A DNA stretch of 64,000 nt from assembly GCA_045118335.1 (NCBI GenBank), contig JBGUXY010000034.1:12517-76516 (forward strand), read 5' to 3'. The notes beneath the pieces were generated by a model, which saw only the letters and a list, made by a program, of their open reading frames with translations, did not search any database and was not told the origin of the DNA. The translations under genes were made by a program, and so were the position numbers. Position 1 is the first letter of the stretch, and each line of letters begins with the position of its first letter. Shown here piece by piece: positions 36,002-44,672 of this stretch. Source of the DNA: W1P20-047 sp045118335. Its GTDB lineage: Bacteria > Actinomycetota > Coriobacteriia > Coriobacteriales > Eggerthellaceae.

Positions 36002-36335
36002 TGTCCTTCAGCTGGGGTGTACCAGTGTTGCCTGGATTCTTATCGCAGACATGATGAAGCAAAACGACTGCCGTTGCAGGCTCGTGGCCGTTCTTTCATG
36101 AAAAACGCCAGAAAGGTCAGGTGGGGGAGGGGCTGATGGTTTCCGTTGGAGATGCGTGCCGCACGGAACCGGGAGGCAATTATCATTCGGGGAATATGTT
36201 CACGGGAAGGTGACAATATATTGTGCACAATGTAATCAGTCTGGAATTGCTTTCGAAAATCGATAAAGTGTCAACTGATAAACGACGAAGCCCTGTTCCC
36301 GATGAAGGGACAGGCGATCTTGACAAGGAGATATC
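36002..36335 (+). promoter_or_regulatory. Divergent region upstream of trxA with overlapping palindromes
   Basis: Two 12-bp perfect palindromes overlap: ACAATATATTGT at 36213-36224 and ATTGTGCACAAT at 36220-36231, giving three evenly placed ACAAT/ATTGT half-sites. They may be an operator. A further hairpin, CCTGTTCCC with GGGACAGG at 36292-36314, sits just before the trxA Shine-Dalgarno. No clear -35/-10 pair was found. Confidence 0.4.
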
Positions 36336-36644
36336 ATGGCACAGGTAATCTCTTCTGCACAATTCCAGGAAAAGGTACTCGATGCGGACAAACCCGTTAT
36401 GGTCGATTTCTTCGCCACGTGGTGCGGGCCCTGCCAGGCGCTCGCATCCACGGTCGAGGAAGTGGCCGAGGACATGGGCGATAGCGCCTATGTGTACAAG
36501 GTTGATGTCGACCAGAGCCCTGACATCGCGCGTGCGTATCGCATCATGAGCGTACCCACCATCATCGTGTTCGAGAATGGTGCGGTGAAGAACCAGTCGC
36601 TGGGAGCACAGCCCAAGTCCGCGCTGCTTGCGCTGTTCGATTAA
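36336..36644 (+). CDS. trxA: Thioredoxin
   Basis: This 102-residue thiol reductant has the active site WCGPC (Cys30 and Cys33) in VDFFATWCGPCQAL, followed by the cis-Pro segment SVPTIIVFENG. AAGGAG at 36324-36329 precedes the ATG. Length is standard. Its reductase was not seen in the window. The gene has palindromes in its upstream region that may serve regulation. Confidence 0.95.
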   Translation: MAQVISSAQFQEKVLDADKPVMVDFFATWCGPCQALASTVEEVAEDMGDSAYVYKVDVDQSPDIARAYRIMSVPTIIVFENGAVKNQSLGAQPKSALLALFD

Positions 36645-36735
36645 ACGCAAACAACAAGGTGGAAGGTGCGGCGGGTATCCGTCGCGCCTTCTTGGTGCAA
36701 AAGCTGCGAAGGTGGCTATCTCGCCAGGGCGTTCA

Positions 36736-36744
36736 TGCTAGAAT
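36736..36744 (+). promoter_or_regulatory. Extended -10 promoter of prfA
   Basis: TGC-TAGAAT at 36736-36744 lies 137 nt before the prfA start and shares the decamer ATGCTAGAAT with the SepIVA-like promoter. The 236-nt gap holds no other recognised element. Confidence 0.5.
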
Positions 36745-36880
36745 ACCTGCGGCAAGAAGGCTCGGGAGAAAAGAAGCTTTTTCGAGCGAAATACCTGGGC
36801 AAATGCAAGAGAACGTGAATTGGGACGCGTCGTGCTGTGCGGGCGGCGCGTTTTCGTGCGGATACGTGCAAGGGGAAATG

Positions 36881-37954
36881 ATGCTGGAACGAGAGAAACT
36901 GGTCAAGATCTGCCAGGCATACGACGATCTGCAGACGAAGATGACCGATCCGGCCGTGCTGTCGGATCAAAAGGAATACAACCGACTGGCGAAAGAATAC
37001 GCCAACCAGGGACCGCTGGCGAAGGCAGCGCGTGCCTACGTGCAAAACCTCGATGATATGGCCGATGCCAAGGAAATGCTCTCGGATGCCGAGATGAAAG
37101 AATTCGCCCAGGAGGAGATTGCCCGCATCGAAGGCGAGCTTCCCAAGCTCGAAGATGACATCAAGTTCATGCTCATCCCGGCCGATCCCGCCGACGACAA
37201 GGATATCATCGTCGAGATTCGCGCCGGTGCAGGTGGTGACGAGGCCGCGATTTTCGCAGGAGACCTGTTCCGCATGTATTCTCGATTTGCCGACCAGAAG
37301 AAATGGAAGATCGAGACATTGGACGTGTCCGCCTCGGAAGCAGGTGGCTACAAGGAAATCCAGTTCAAGGTCAAGGGCGACAAGGTCTATTCCGAAATGA
37401 AGTTCGAAAGCGGCGTTCATCGCGTGCAGCGTGTGCCAAAGACCGAAAGCCAGGGGCGTATACACACCTCCACGGCCACGGTAGCCGTTCTGCCCGAGGC
37501 TGACGAGGTCGAAATCGACATCAAGCAGGAAGATCTTCGCATCGACGTGTACCGTGCGGGTGGCCCGGGTGGTCAGTGCGTGAACACCACCGACTCCGCC
37601 GTCCGCATCACCCACCTGCCCACCGGCCTGGTGGTGCAGTCGCAAGACCAGAAAAGCCAGCTGCAGAACAAAATCGCCGCTATGGCCGTGCTCCGTGCGC
37701 GTCTTTACGACAAGATGCTGGAAGAGCAGCGTGCCGCAGAAGGCGCCGAGCGCCGCGCCCAGATCGGCACCGGCGACCGTTCCGAGAAGATCCGCACCTA
37801 CAACGGCCCCCAAGATCGCGTCACCGATCACCGCATCGGCTATAACGGCACGTACAACGGCGTCCTCCTCGGTGCCGGTGGCAACGGCCTCGAAGAGCTC
37901 ATCACCGCCCTGCAAGCCGCCGATCGCGCCAAGAAACTCGAACAAGCCGTGTAA
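36881..37954 (+). CDS. prfA: Peptide chain release factor 1
   Basis: This 357-residue factor ends translation at UAA and UAG. The GGQ motif is in YRAGGPGGQCVNTT and the codon-recognition tripeptide region reads VPKTESQGRIHTST. The in-frame ATGs at 36878 and 36881 are both possible; 36881 leaves better spacing after AAGGGG. Longer in-frame upstream readings would run through the promoter. The glutamine of GGQ is the target of PrmC, whose gene is the next one but separated by a 523-nt gap. Confidence 0.95.
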   Translation: MLEREKLVKICQAYDDLQTKMTDPAVLSDQKEYNRLAKEYANQGPLAKAARAYVQNLDDMADAKEMLSDAEMKEFAQEEIARIEGELPKLEDDIKFMLIPADPADDKDIIVEIRAGAGGDEAAIFAGDLFRMYSRFADQKKWKIETLDVSASEAGGYKEIQFKVKGDKVYSEMKFESGVHRVQRVPKTESQGRIHTSTATVAVLPEADEVEIDIKQEDLRIDVYRAGGPGGQCVNTTDSAVRITHLPTGLVVQSQDQKSQLQNKIAAMAVLRARLYDKMLEEQRAAEGAERRAQIGTGDRSEKIRTYNGPQDRVTDHRIGYNGTYNGVLLGAGGNGLEELITALQAADRAKKLEQAV

Positions 37955-38477
37955 GGTCCGCCGTTGTGCCGAATGGCGGACGTGTGCATCATGTGCTGCG
38001 ACGCTGTGAAGGCCCCGGCGCCCCATCATGCCCCTTGTGCAAGGAATGGCGCGCAATGAGCCAGCTGCCCGTGGGTCAGCTGCTCGAAGTCGTTCGACTC
38101 AATTGACGATAGCGGGTACGAAGCTTCCTTTCCGCGTATGTTCGGCGGTTTCCTTGATTCCAATTCGAAGTCACGATTACCGGGATGCTGAAATCGCGTT
38201 TATGGGAAAAGCAGTCTATAAGTCACGAGTTCGCAATCATCTGCCTGGGTTTGTTCATGTGCTTTGAATGCCATGTGGATGACTGTCACGCAAACGACGT
38301 TTCAGCTTGCGCAAACGGACACTAGCCACTGGTCTTTCGAAATCTGCGCTCGTGGCAAGCTGTTAGGGGGAACTGTTTTACGTGTTGTGCCTCTGACGTC
38401 GGATAGGTGTGGATTGTGTCCATGCGATGGGGTTCTGGTAAGATGACACGGGTTGTCGGAGAGGACGGAAGGGCGCT
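37955..38477 (+). other. Long non-coding gap between prfA and prmC
   Basis: No ORF here looks real. An imperfect hairpin with two CAGCTG blocks lies around 38057-38083. The sequence becomes more AT-rich after 38100. An extended -10, TGG-TAAGAT at 38436-38444, could start a prmC transcript 34 nt before its start codon. I see nothing else that I can name. Confidence 0.45.
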
Positions 38478-39587
38478 TTGGAGCAAGACGTTTGGACGAT
38501 TAGGAGGATCCTTTCCTGGATCGAGGGGTACTTGCGCGACAGGGGGGATGGCAATCCCCGGTTGAGTGCGCAATGGCTCGTTTCCGACGCCTTGGGAATG
38601 AGCCGTCTAGAGCTTTATCTAGATCCCGATCGGCCTCTGAGCGAGGGTGAGCGTGCCACGTTGCGCGATTACACGCGCAGGCGCGGGGCTGGCGAGCCCC
38701 TGCAATACATCACAGGCACTACCGACTTCCGTTTCATCACGGTGGAGGTGGAGCATGGCGTGCTCATACCCCGGCCGGAAACCGAAGTGCTCGTGAGCGA
38801 GGCGCTTGCAAGGATCGATGCGGTGGGTACGGTGAAGCGGGCTCGTCTGGAGGCTACAGGGAGGGCTGCCGTAAGGGAAGCTGGCGATCGAGATGGCTAT
38901 CTTGCCGATAATGGGGAGGAAATCGCCACTGAGGGCATAACCATTGCTGAGGTAGAGACTTCTGATTGGGAGAAGGTTCCCAGTGGGGGTGATACGTCTA
39001 CTATAAGCGATTCTTGCCATGGCAAGGAATCTTCCCATGGGGAAGAAACCCATCATAGCGAAGACGAGGGGCTGTTAGTGGCCGATCTGTGCACGGGGTC
39101 GGGGTGCATTGCATGTGCAATCGCGACAGAAATACCCCATGCCCATGTTATCGCGACGGATATCGACCCCAAGGCGATTGCGCTCGCTAGGCGCAATGCC
39201 CAACGGCTCGGGGTGTCGCAACGTGTCCAGATACTGGAATGCGACCTGGGGTGTGGAATCGATGATCATCTCATGGGGTCTTTCGACCTGGTTATATCCA
39301 ACCCGCCTTATATCCCCACGAACATGTTGTCCTCGCTTGATGGGGAAGTGACGGGATACGAGTCGTCCCTTGCACTCGATGGTGGGGAAGATGGCCTCGA
39401 TACGTTCAGGAGGTTGCTGCCCTTTGCCCTGGAAGCGCTTGCTCCCCAGGGCGTTATAGCCGTTGAGCTGCACGAGACCTGTCTCGATCAGGCCCGCGAA
39501 ATCGCCGAGGATATGGGTTTTTCCGACATATCCATAGCCAACGACCTTGCAGGGCGACCACGCGTTTTGCTTGCCCGGAAAGGATAG
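38478..39587 (+). CDS. prmC: Release factor glutamine methyltransferase PrmC with an internal insertion
   Basis: This 369-residue enzyme methylates the GGQ glutamine of release factors. The N-terminal helical domain (to ~residue 110, with GEPLQYITGTTDF and IPRPETEVLV) and the methyltransferase domain with ADLCTGSGCIA and the catalytic SNPPYIP are intact. Between them, residues ~113-197 form an extra low-complexity, Ser/Glu/His-rich stretch not usual for the family. Its DNA carries two adjacent palindromes at 39013-39026 and 39031-39045. TTG start after GAGGACGGAAGGG. punA follows with its Shine-Dalgarno overlapping the stop. Confidence 0.9.
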   Translation: MEQDVWTIRRILSWIEGYLRDRGDGNPRLSAQWLVSDALGMSRLELYLDPDRPLSEGERATLRDYTRRRGAGEPLQYITGTTDFRFITVEVEHGVLIPRPETEVLVSEALARIDAVGTVKRARLEATGRAAVREAGDRDGYLADNGEEIATEGITIAEVETSDWEKVPSGGDTSTISDSCHGKESSHGEETHHSEDEGLLVADLCTGSGCIACAIATEIPHAHVIATDIDPKAIALARRNAQRLGVSQRVQILECDLGCGIDDHLMGSFDLVISNPPYIPTNMLSSLDGEVTGYESSLALDGGEDGLDTFRRLLPFALEALAPQGVIAVELHETCLDQAREIAEDMGFSDISIANDLAGRPRVLLARKG

Positions 39588-39591
39588 CCAA

Positions 39592-40452
39592 ATGAGAGAA
39601 TACCTGATCGATAACTTGAAGATTTCTGCACCTGTCCTAAAAGAGTTCCTGGGCGATGCGCAGCCCGTATGTGCCATCGTGCTGGGAAGCGGCTTGAATT
39701 CCTTTGCCGATGAACTGGAAAAGAAGCGGTTCTTGAAGTACGCCGACGTTCCCTACATGAAAGTGTCCACGGCGACGGGCCACAAGGGCCGCTTCGTGCT
39801 CGGGAACGTGCCCGGTACCCAAGTGAAGGTGCTCTGCATGCAGGGTAGGCTCCATGGCTACGAGGGAAATTCCGCCCAGGAAGTGGCCTATCCCATATGG
39901 CTCATGCACGAAGTGGGCATAAACACGCTCGTGACCACGAATGCCGCCGGGTCCTTGAACCCAAAGCTGCGCGTGGGCGACTTCTGCCTCATGGCCGATC
40001 ACATCAACTTCACCGGTCGCAATCCCGTCTGTGGCGTCGAGCCGAACATGATAGCCGAACGTTTCGTTCCCATGGTCGGGGCATATGACGCCGATTTGCG
40101 GGCTGCTGTTTTGGATATCGCACAGCGAGAAGGCGTGCGCGTGCGCGAGGGTGTGTACCTGGGGCTGCTGGGCCCGAGCTTCGAAACGCCCGCCGAGATC
40201 TGCATGTTTCGCACGTGGGGTGCCGATACGGTCGCGATGAGCGTGGTGGAAGAAGTCATCGCGGCACGGCACGTTGGCATGCGCGTGATGGGCATGTCGC
40301 TTGTCACGAACATGGCGAGCGGTGTCGAAGGTGGCGATCCGCAATCCGACGACATCATGTCGGTTGCCGACGGCGCGCGTGAGCCGTTTTCGAAGCTGAT
40401 GCGCGGGTTGGCGTGCCATCTTGCAAAACGGCAAGGTCGCCTAGCCCGATGA
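39592..40452 (+). CDS. Purine nucleoside phosphorylase
   Basis: This 286-residue enzyme of the trimeric PNP class splits purine nucleosides with phosphate. Segments CAIVLGSGLNSFAD, GRLHGYEG, TTNAAGSLNP, LGLLGPSFETPAEI and MSVVEEVIAARH match the family. GGAAAGGA overlaps the prmC stop, and the ATG at 39592 follows; an in-frame codon at 39547 lies within prmC. Expected to be translationally coupled to prmC. Confidence 0.93.
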   Translation: MREYLIDNLKISAPVLKEFLGDAQPVCAIVLGSGLNSFADELEKKRFLKYADVPYMKVSTATGHKGRFVLGNVPGTQVKVLCMQGRLHGYEGNSAQEVAYPIWLMHEVGINTLVTTNAAGSLNPKLRVGDFCLMADHINFTGRNPVCGVEPNMIAERFVPMVGAYDADLRAAVLDIAQREGVRVREGVYLGLLGPSFETPAEICMFRTWGADTVAMSVVEEVIAARHVGMRVMGMSLVTNMASGVEGGDPQSDDIMSVADGAREPFSKLMRGLACHLAKRQGRLAR

Positions 40453-40459
40453 TCGAGGT

Positions 40460-40500
40460 CCGCAGCCGCTCGTCCGCGGGCCGCAGTCGCTCGTCTGCGG
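40460..40500 (+). repeat. Tandem 20-bp hairpin repeats
   Basis: Two copies, at 40460-40479 and 40481-40500, differ at two positions and have a 21-bp period. The second copy folds as CCGCAG/CTGCGG around 8 nt. They lie between punA and serA and may act as termination or mRNA-stability elements. Confidence 0.55.
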
Positions 40501-40576
40501 ATTGGCCAGAACTCGGTCGCGGAATCGAAGGTAGAATGCAGGCATGCAGCTTGCAATTGATAGAGAGGATCATTCC

Positions 40577-42154
40577 ATGTCCAAGAAGATACTGATAACC
40601 GAGAAGGTTGTCGACACTTGCACGGAGTTGCTGACTGGTGCCGGCTACGAAGTCGATGTGATGCTCGACTTGACCACCGAGCAGCTAATCGAGGTCATAC
40701 CTGCATATGACGCGCTCATCGTGCGCAGCGCCACGAAAGTGACGCGCGAGGTCATCGAGGCAGCCGAGAACCTTCGGGTCATCGGTCGTGCCGGCGTGAG
40801 CGTCGCCAACATCGACATCCAGGAAGCAACCGAGCGCGGCATCATCGTGTGCAACGCCCCCATTTCCAACATCGTTTCCATGGCAGAGCACGCGATGTGC
40901 CTCATGCTTGCCGCCGCACGCAAGGTCCCCCTGGCGGACCGTTCCGTGAAAGCCCACGAATGGGATCGCGAGCGCTTCGTGGGCACCGAGCTCTTCGAGA
41001 AGACGTTGGCCATCTTCGGCTTGGGCAGGGTAGGAGGCTATGTCGCCGAACGCGCGAAGGCGTTCGGCATGCGAGTCGTCGCCCATGATCCCTTCTGCTC
41101 TCCCGAACGTGCCGACGCGTTGGGCGTGAAGCTTTACACGGACATGGAAGCCATCCTGGCCGAGGCGGATTTCATCACGGTGCATCTTCCCAAGACGAAG
41201 GGAACCATCGGGCTTTTCGGTCCTGCGGAATACTCCCTCATGAAAGATGGCGTCATCTTGGTCAATTGCGCCCATGCCGAGATATTCGACATTCCCGCGC
41301 TCGCCGATTTCATGGCAGCGGGCAAGATCGCCGCTTGCGGTTTCGATGCCTTCGAAGAGGAGCCCTGCTTCGATTCCCCGCTTCACGAATTCGAGCAGGC
41401 CGTGCTCACGCCGCATCTCGCGGGCTCCACCTACGAGGCGCAGATGAGGGCTGGCATCCAGATCGCCGAATACGTGACGGCTGGCCTGGAGGGCTCGATT
41501 GTCCCCACCGCTATCAACATGGCCACGGTTTCGCCCGAGATACTCGACCTGGTCGGCCCCTATGTCCCTGCCTGCCAGCTCATGGGCTTGACTTTGGTGC
41601 AGATCGCCCGCGACATCCCGACGAAGCTCACCGTTACCGCCACGGGCGCTCTCGCCGGGCAGGATCCGAAGCTGCTCACGGCTGGCGTGCTGGAGGGCAT
41701 GCTTTCGTACCGCTCGAGCATGCGGGTCAGCTCCAACAACGCCATCGATATCGCCAAGCGCCACGGCATCAAGGTTGAGATGCGTGACGAGGCCGATTCC
41801 GGCGAGTACTCTTCTACGGTGAACGTGAAAGCCGACAACCTCGAGATGGCATGCACCCTCATCGATTCTGGCCAGACCACGCGCATCGTTTCGTTGCTGG
41901 GATACAAGATCGACATCATCCCCGCCAAGCACAGTCTCGTCTTCGAGTACATCGACCAGCCTGGCATGATCGGCGTCATCGGCACCATCTTGGGCGAAGC
42001 AGGTGTCAACATCACCACGATGCAGATCGGCACCAACCCCACGCAGGAATACGCCCTCGTGTACATGAACGTGGGCGGACCCGTGCCAGACGAGGTCATC
42101 GCAAAGCTGCATGACGCCATCGATTTAGAGAATCTTTGGTACATCCGCCTCTAG
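40577..42154 (+). CDS. serA: D-3-phosphoglycerate dehydrogenase
   Basis: This 525-residue enzyme starts serine synthesis by oxidising 3-phosphoglycerate. The substrate and NAD domains carry GRAGVSVANIDIQEA, the Rossmann motif GLGRVGGYV and HLPKTKGTIGLF. An allosteric substrate-binding domain (~320-440) and a C-terminal ACT domain (FEYIDQPGMIGVIGT) follow, the long form found in Actinobacteria and Bacillus. The ACT domain suggests feedback control by serine. ATG at 40577 after AGAGAGGATC. A Gly in the catalytic helix and other details were not checked. Confidence 0.94.
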   Translation: MSKKILITEKVVDTCTELLTGAGYEVDVMLDLTTEQLIEVIPAYDALIVRSATKVTREVIEAAENLRVIGRAGVSVANIDIQEATERGIIVCNAPISNIVSMAEHAMCLMLAAARKVPLADRSVKAHEWDRERFVGTELFEKTLAIFGLGRVGGYVAERAKAFGMRVVAHDPFCSPERADALGVKLYTDMEAILAEADFITVHLPKTKGTIGLFGPAEYSLMKDGVILVNCAHAEIFDIPALADFMAAGKIAACGFDAFEEEPCFDSPLHEFEQAVLTPHLAGSTYEAQMRAGIQIAEYVTAGLEGSIVPTAINMATVSPEILDLVGPYVPACQLMGLTLVQIARDIPTKLTVTATGALAGQDPKLLTAGVLEGMLSYRSSMRVSSNNAIDIAKRHGIKVEMRDEADSGEYSSTVNVKADNLEMACTLIDSGQTTRIVSLLGYKIDIIPAKHSLVFEYIDQPGMIGVIGTILGEAGVNITTMQIGTNPTQEYALVYMNVGGPVPDEVIAKLHDAIDLENLWYIRL

Positions 42155-42555
42155 ATGCCGGCTCCTACACAGCTCGAGCCGATCTAAGATCGTCAAAAGC
42201 TGCTTGCATCCGCGCAGGCCGTGCACGTCTTTTGAGCGTGCGCGGCCTGTACAATGCAATCCACATGCCAGCCGAATCCCTCCGGCAGCTTCCGGTGCCC
42301 ATGCAAAAGACACTCGGAGAATCTGCTGTTCGCCACCCGGATAATGCGGAAAACTGATGGTGAACGGATGAAAGCTGGAAAAGGGGGGCGGAATGTGATT
42401 AAATGCATGAGGTTGCCAATGGCCGGGCGGTTTGCGCGTCCTGGCCGGGCAACGGAAAACTTTCGGCTGATTTGGAGAAAGTGGGTGCGTCCCGCTTTCT
42501 TTGTTTATCAGGCGCAAACGAGACGAGACCGCATGCAGTGTTGGAGGTGATGCGC
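42155..42555 (+). promoter_or_regulatory. Long leader of the rimP-nusA-infB operon with hairpins
   Basis: No real gene is seen in these 400 nt. An inverted repeat at 42204-42259 has a 13-bp core (CAGGCCGTGCACG with CGTGCGCGGCCTG) and outer TTGCAT/ATGCAA arms; it may end serA transcription. TACAAT at 42250-42255 is a possible -10. A direct repeat TGGCCGGGC occurs twice near 42420-42450. Confidence 0.45.
42476..42508 (+). terminator. Attenuator-like hairpin before rimP
   Basis: AGAAAGTGGG at 42476-42485 pairs with CCCGCTTTCT at 42491-42500 (one G-U pair) around a 5-nt loop and is followed by TTGTTTATC. It lies 56 nt before the rimP start, so it would attenuate the operon rather than end it. 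Confidence 0.5.
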
Positions 42556-43062
42556 ATGTTGACGGGCAAGGAGAAAAGCCTGCTCGCCGCCTTGGAGCCC
42601 ACGGCGGCGGAAAAGGACGTTGAAATCGTGACCGTGGAAGTGGTCGGCTCGCGCAAGGCGCCCACCATCAGGGTCTTCATCGATACGCCCCACGGCGTGA
42701 GCTTCGACGAGCTTTCATCTGCCCAGTCGTGGATCGACGATATCATGGACGATCTCGACCCGTTTCCCGGTGCCTACACGCTCGAGGTGAGCTCGCCGGG
42801 CATCGACCGCCCGTTGCGCACGCCCGAGCACTTCGAGCGCTTCGTCGGCGAACGCGCGCAGGTCGTATGCCAGGCTCCCGTCGACGGGCGGGCGCGGTGG
42901 ACGGGCACGCTGCTCGGTTGCGAAGACGGAAGGGTGCTGCTCGACGTGGACGGAGAGCAGGTGGCGCTCGAGTTGTCCAATATCAGACGGGCGAACGTGA
43001 AGGGCGTCATCGATTTCAACGCGAAGTCCGACTTGGGTCCCGAGACGATTCTGGACATGTAG
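42556..43062 (+). CDS. rimP: Ribosome maturation factor RimP
   Basis: This 168-residue protein assists 30S subunit maturation. Conserved segments are LEVSSPGIDRPLRTPEHFERFVG and a C-terminal SH3-like part with VALELSNIRRANV. GGAGGTG at 42543-42549 supports the ATG at 42556; the ATG two codons earlier is too close. Gene order rimP-nusA-rnpM-infB-rbfA is conserved across bacteria. Confidence 0.93.
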   Translation: MLTGKEKSLLAALEPTAAEKDVEIVTVEVVGSRKAPTIRVFIDTPHGVSFDELSSAQSWIDDIMDDLDPFPGAYTLEVSSPGIDRPLRTPEHFERFVGERAQVVCQAPVDGRARWTGTLLGCEDGRVLLDVDGEQVALELSNIRRANVKGVIDFNAKSDLGPETILDM

Positions 43063-43125
43063 CGGCAACAGAAGGGAACGGCAGGCAGGCAACGCTGCCT
43101 TATCGGATAGGAAAGGAAACGGCAC

Positions 43126-44334
43126 ATGGCAACCTCAGAGCTGATCGAAGCATTGCAGGCTTTGGCGCACGAGCGCAGGATCGACGAGTTCTACCTCATC
43201 GAGCGCTTGGAGGCGTCTTTGGCTCGCAGCTACGAGCGTATCCTGAATCTGAAGTGGGACGCACGTGTCACCATCGACCGCGCCACGGGAAAGATCTATG
43301 TCTACGAGTTGGTGGGCCAAGGTGAGCCCGACGAGGAAACGGGCGAGTATCCCGAATACGTCGAGCGCGATGTCACGCCCAACGACGTGAGTCGAATCGC
43401 TGCGCAGAATGCTAAGAGCGTGATCAGCTCCATCGTTCGCGAGGCCGGTCGCCAGAGCATCTACGAGGAGTTCAGCCAGCGAGTGGGCGACTTGGTAACC
43501 GGCACGGTGCTGCAGGGCACCAACGATTTCACGATCGTGAAGATTCGCGATGGCGTGGAAGCCGAACTTCCTCACTACGATGTGAAGCGCAACCCTGGCG
43601 AGCGCAACGAGCGCCCCTCCAACGAGCGCTATCGCCACAACCAGCGGCTCAAGACGCTTATCATCGAGGTTCGCAACCCCAATTCCGACGAAGCGCGCGT
43701 CCGCGGCGAGCAGGCCCGTCCGTCGATCGTGGTGTCGCGCACGCATCCCGACCTCATCCGCAGGCTCTTCGAGATCGAGGTGCCAGAAATCTACGATGGC
43801 ATGGTGGAGATCAAGTCGATTGCCCGCGAGCCCGGCGCGCGTTCGAAGGTGGCCGTGTATTCCCGCGAACCCAATCTCGACCCGGTTGGCGCATGCGTGG
43901 GTCCGAAGGGCAGCCGCGTGCGCATGGTGGTCGAAGAGCTGCGCAACGAGCGCGTGGACGTCATCCAGTGGGACGAGAATCCCGCCGTGTACGTGAAAAA
44001 TGCGCTCTCGCCCGCGAAGGTCACCCGCGTGGACATCGACGAAGCGACTCACTACGCCACCATCGTGGTCCCCGATGACCAGCTGTCGTTGGCAATCGGC
44101 AAGGAAGGCCAGAACGCCCGACTGGCGGCTCGCCTCACCGGTTGGCACATCGACATCAAGTCCGCATCGTTTGCCATCGAGCCTGCCGAGGCGGAAAACC
44201 AGCTCATCGACGAGGACGATCTGGCTGAAGACGATGTGATCTGCGCGTACGTGGGTCCCGACGATGTCCGTTGCCGCAACCATGCCCGCCCGGGAAGCCG
44301 TTTCTGCGGCGTGCATGCCGACGAAGAGGCTTAA
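43126..44334 (+). CDS. nusA: Transcription termination/antitermination factor NusA with C-terminal Cys/His tail
   Basis: This 402-residue RNA polymerase-binding factor has the N-terminal domain (residues 1-130), an S1 domain (GDLVTGTVLQGTNDF), and KH1/KH2 domains with VGACVGPKGSRVRMVVEEL and LAIGKEGQNARLAARLTG. It lacks the acidic repeats of enterobacterial NusA. The last 30 residues hold a Cys/His cluster: Cys373, Cys383, His386, Cys394 and His397, in VRCRNHARPGSRFCGVH. This resembles small zinc knuckles and is not a usual NusA feature. GGAAAGGAAACGGC precedes the ATG. Confidence 0.95.
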   Translation: MATSELIEALQALAHERRIDEFYLIERLEASLARSYERILNLKWDARVTIDRATGKIYVYELVGQGEPDEETGEYPEYVERDVTPNDVSRIAAQNAKSVISSIVREAGRQSIYEEFSQRVGDLVTGTVLQGTNDFTIVKIRDGVEAELPHYDVKRNPGERNERPSNERYRHNQRLKTLIIEVRNPNSDEARVRGEQARPSIVVSRTHPDLIRRLFEIEVPEIYDGMVEIKSIAREPGARSKVAVYSREPNLDPVGACVGPKGSRVRMVVEELRNERVDVIQWDENPAVYVKNALSPAKVTRVDIDEATHYATIVVPDDQLSLAIGKEGQNARLAARLTGWHIDIKSASFAIEPAEAENQLIDEDDLAEDDVICAYVGPDDVRCRNHARPGSRFCGVHADEEA

Positions 44335-44348
44335 GAGGAGCGGCGACG

Positions 44349-44672
44349 TTGCAAAGTGGAGCCAACATCCAGGCGAGCGCGCCCAAGCGCATCCGCACGT
44401 GCATCGCGTGTGGGGCGAAGTCTTCGAAGACGAGCCTGCAGCGCATCGTGCGCACGCCGGATGGCGATGTGGAGTACGACCCTCGGGGGAGGGCAGCCGG
44501 TCGAGGAGCCTACGTGTGTTCCGTCGAATGCCTGGAGCGCGCCTTGAAGACCGGGCGCATCGAACGTTCGCTGAAGACGAAGGTCAGCGATGAACAGAAG
44601 GAAAGCGTTTCCCGTGCCATGCGGAAGGCGCTTTGCGATACGAGTGAGGAGATGAGGAGTCCGAATGCCTAG
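44349..44672 (+). CDS. rnpM: RNase P modulator RnpM (YlxR family)
   Basis: This 107-residue basic protein has the YlxR fold: RTCIACGAK, LQRIVRTPDGDV, DPRGRAAGRGAYVC and CLERALKTGRIERSL. Members bind RNase P RNA and modulate its activity. The TTG start at 44349 is chosen because GAGGAG ends 8 nt earlier and it lies just after the nusA stop; readings further upstream would overlap nusA. infB starts 8 nt before its stop. Confidence 0.9.
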   Translation: MQSGANIQASAPKRIRTCIACGAKSSKTSLQRIVRTPDGDVEYDPRGRAAGRGAYVCSVECLERALKTGRIERSLKTKVSDEQKESVSRAMRKALCDTSEEMRSPNA

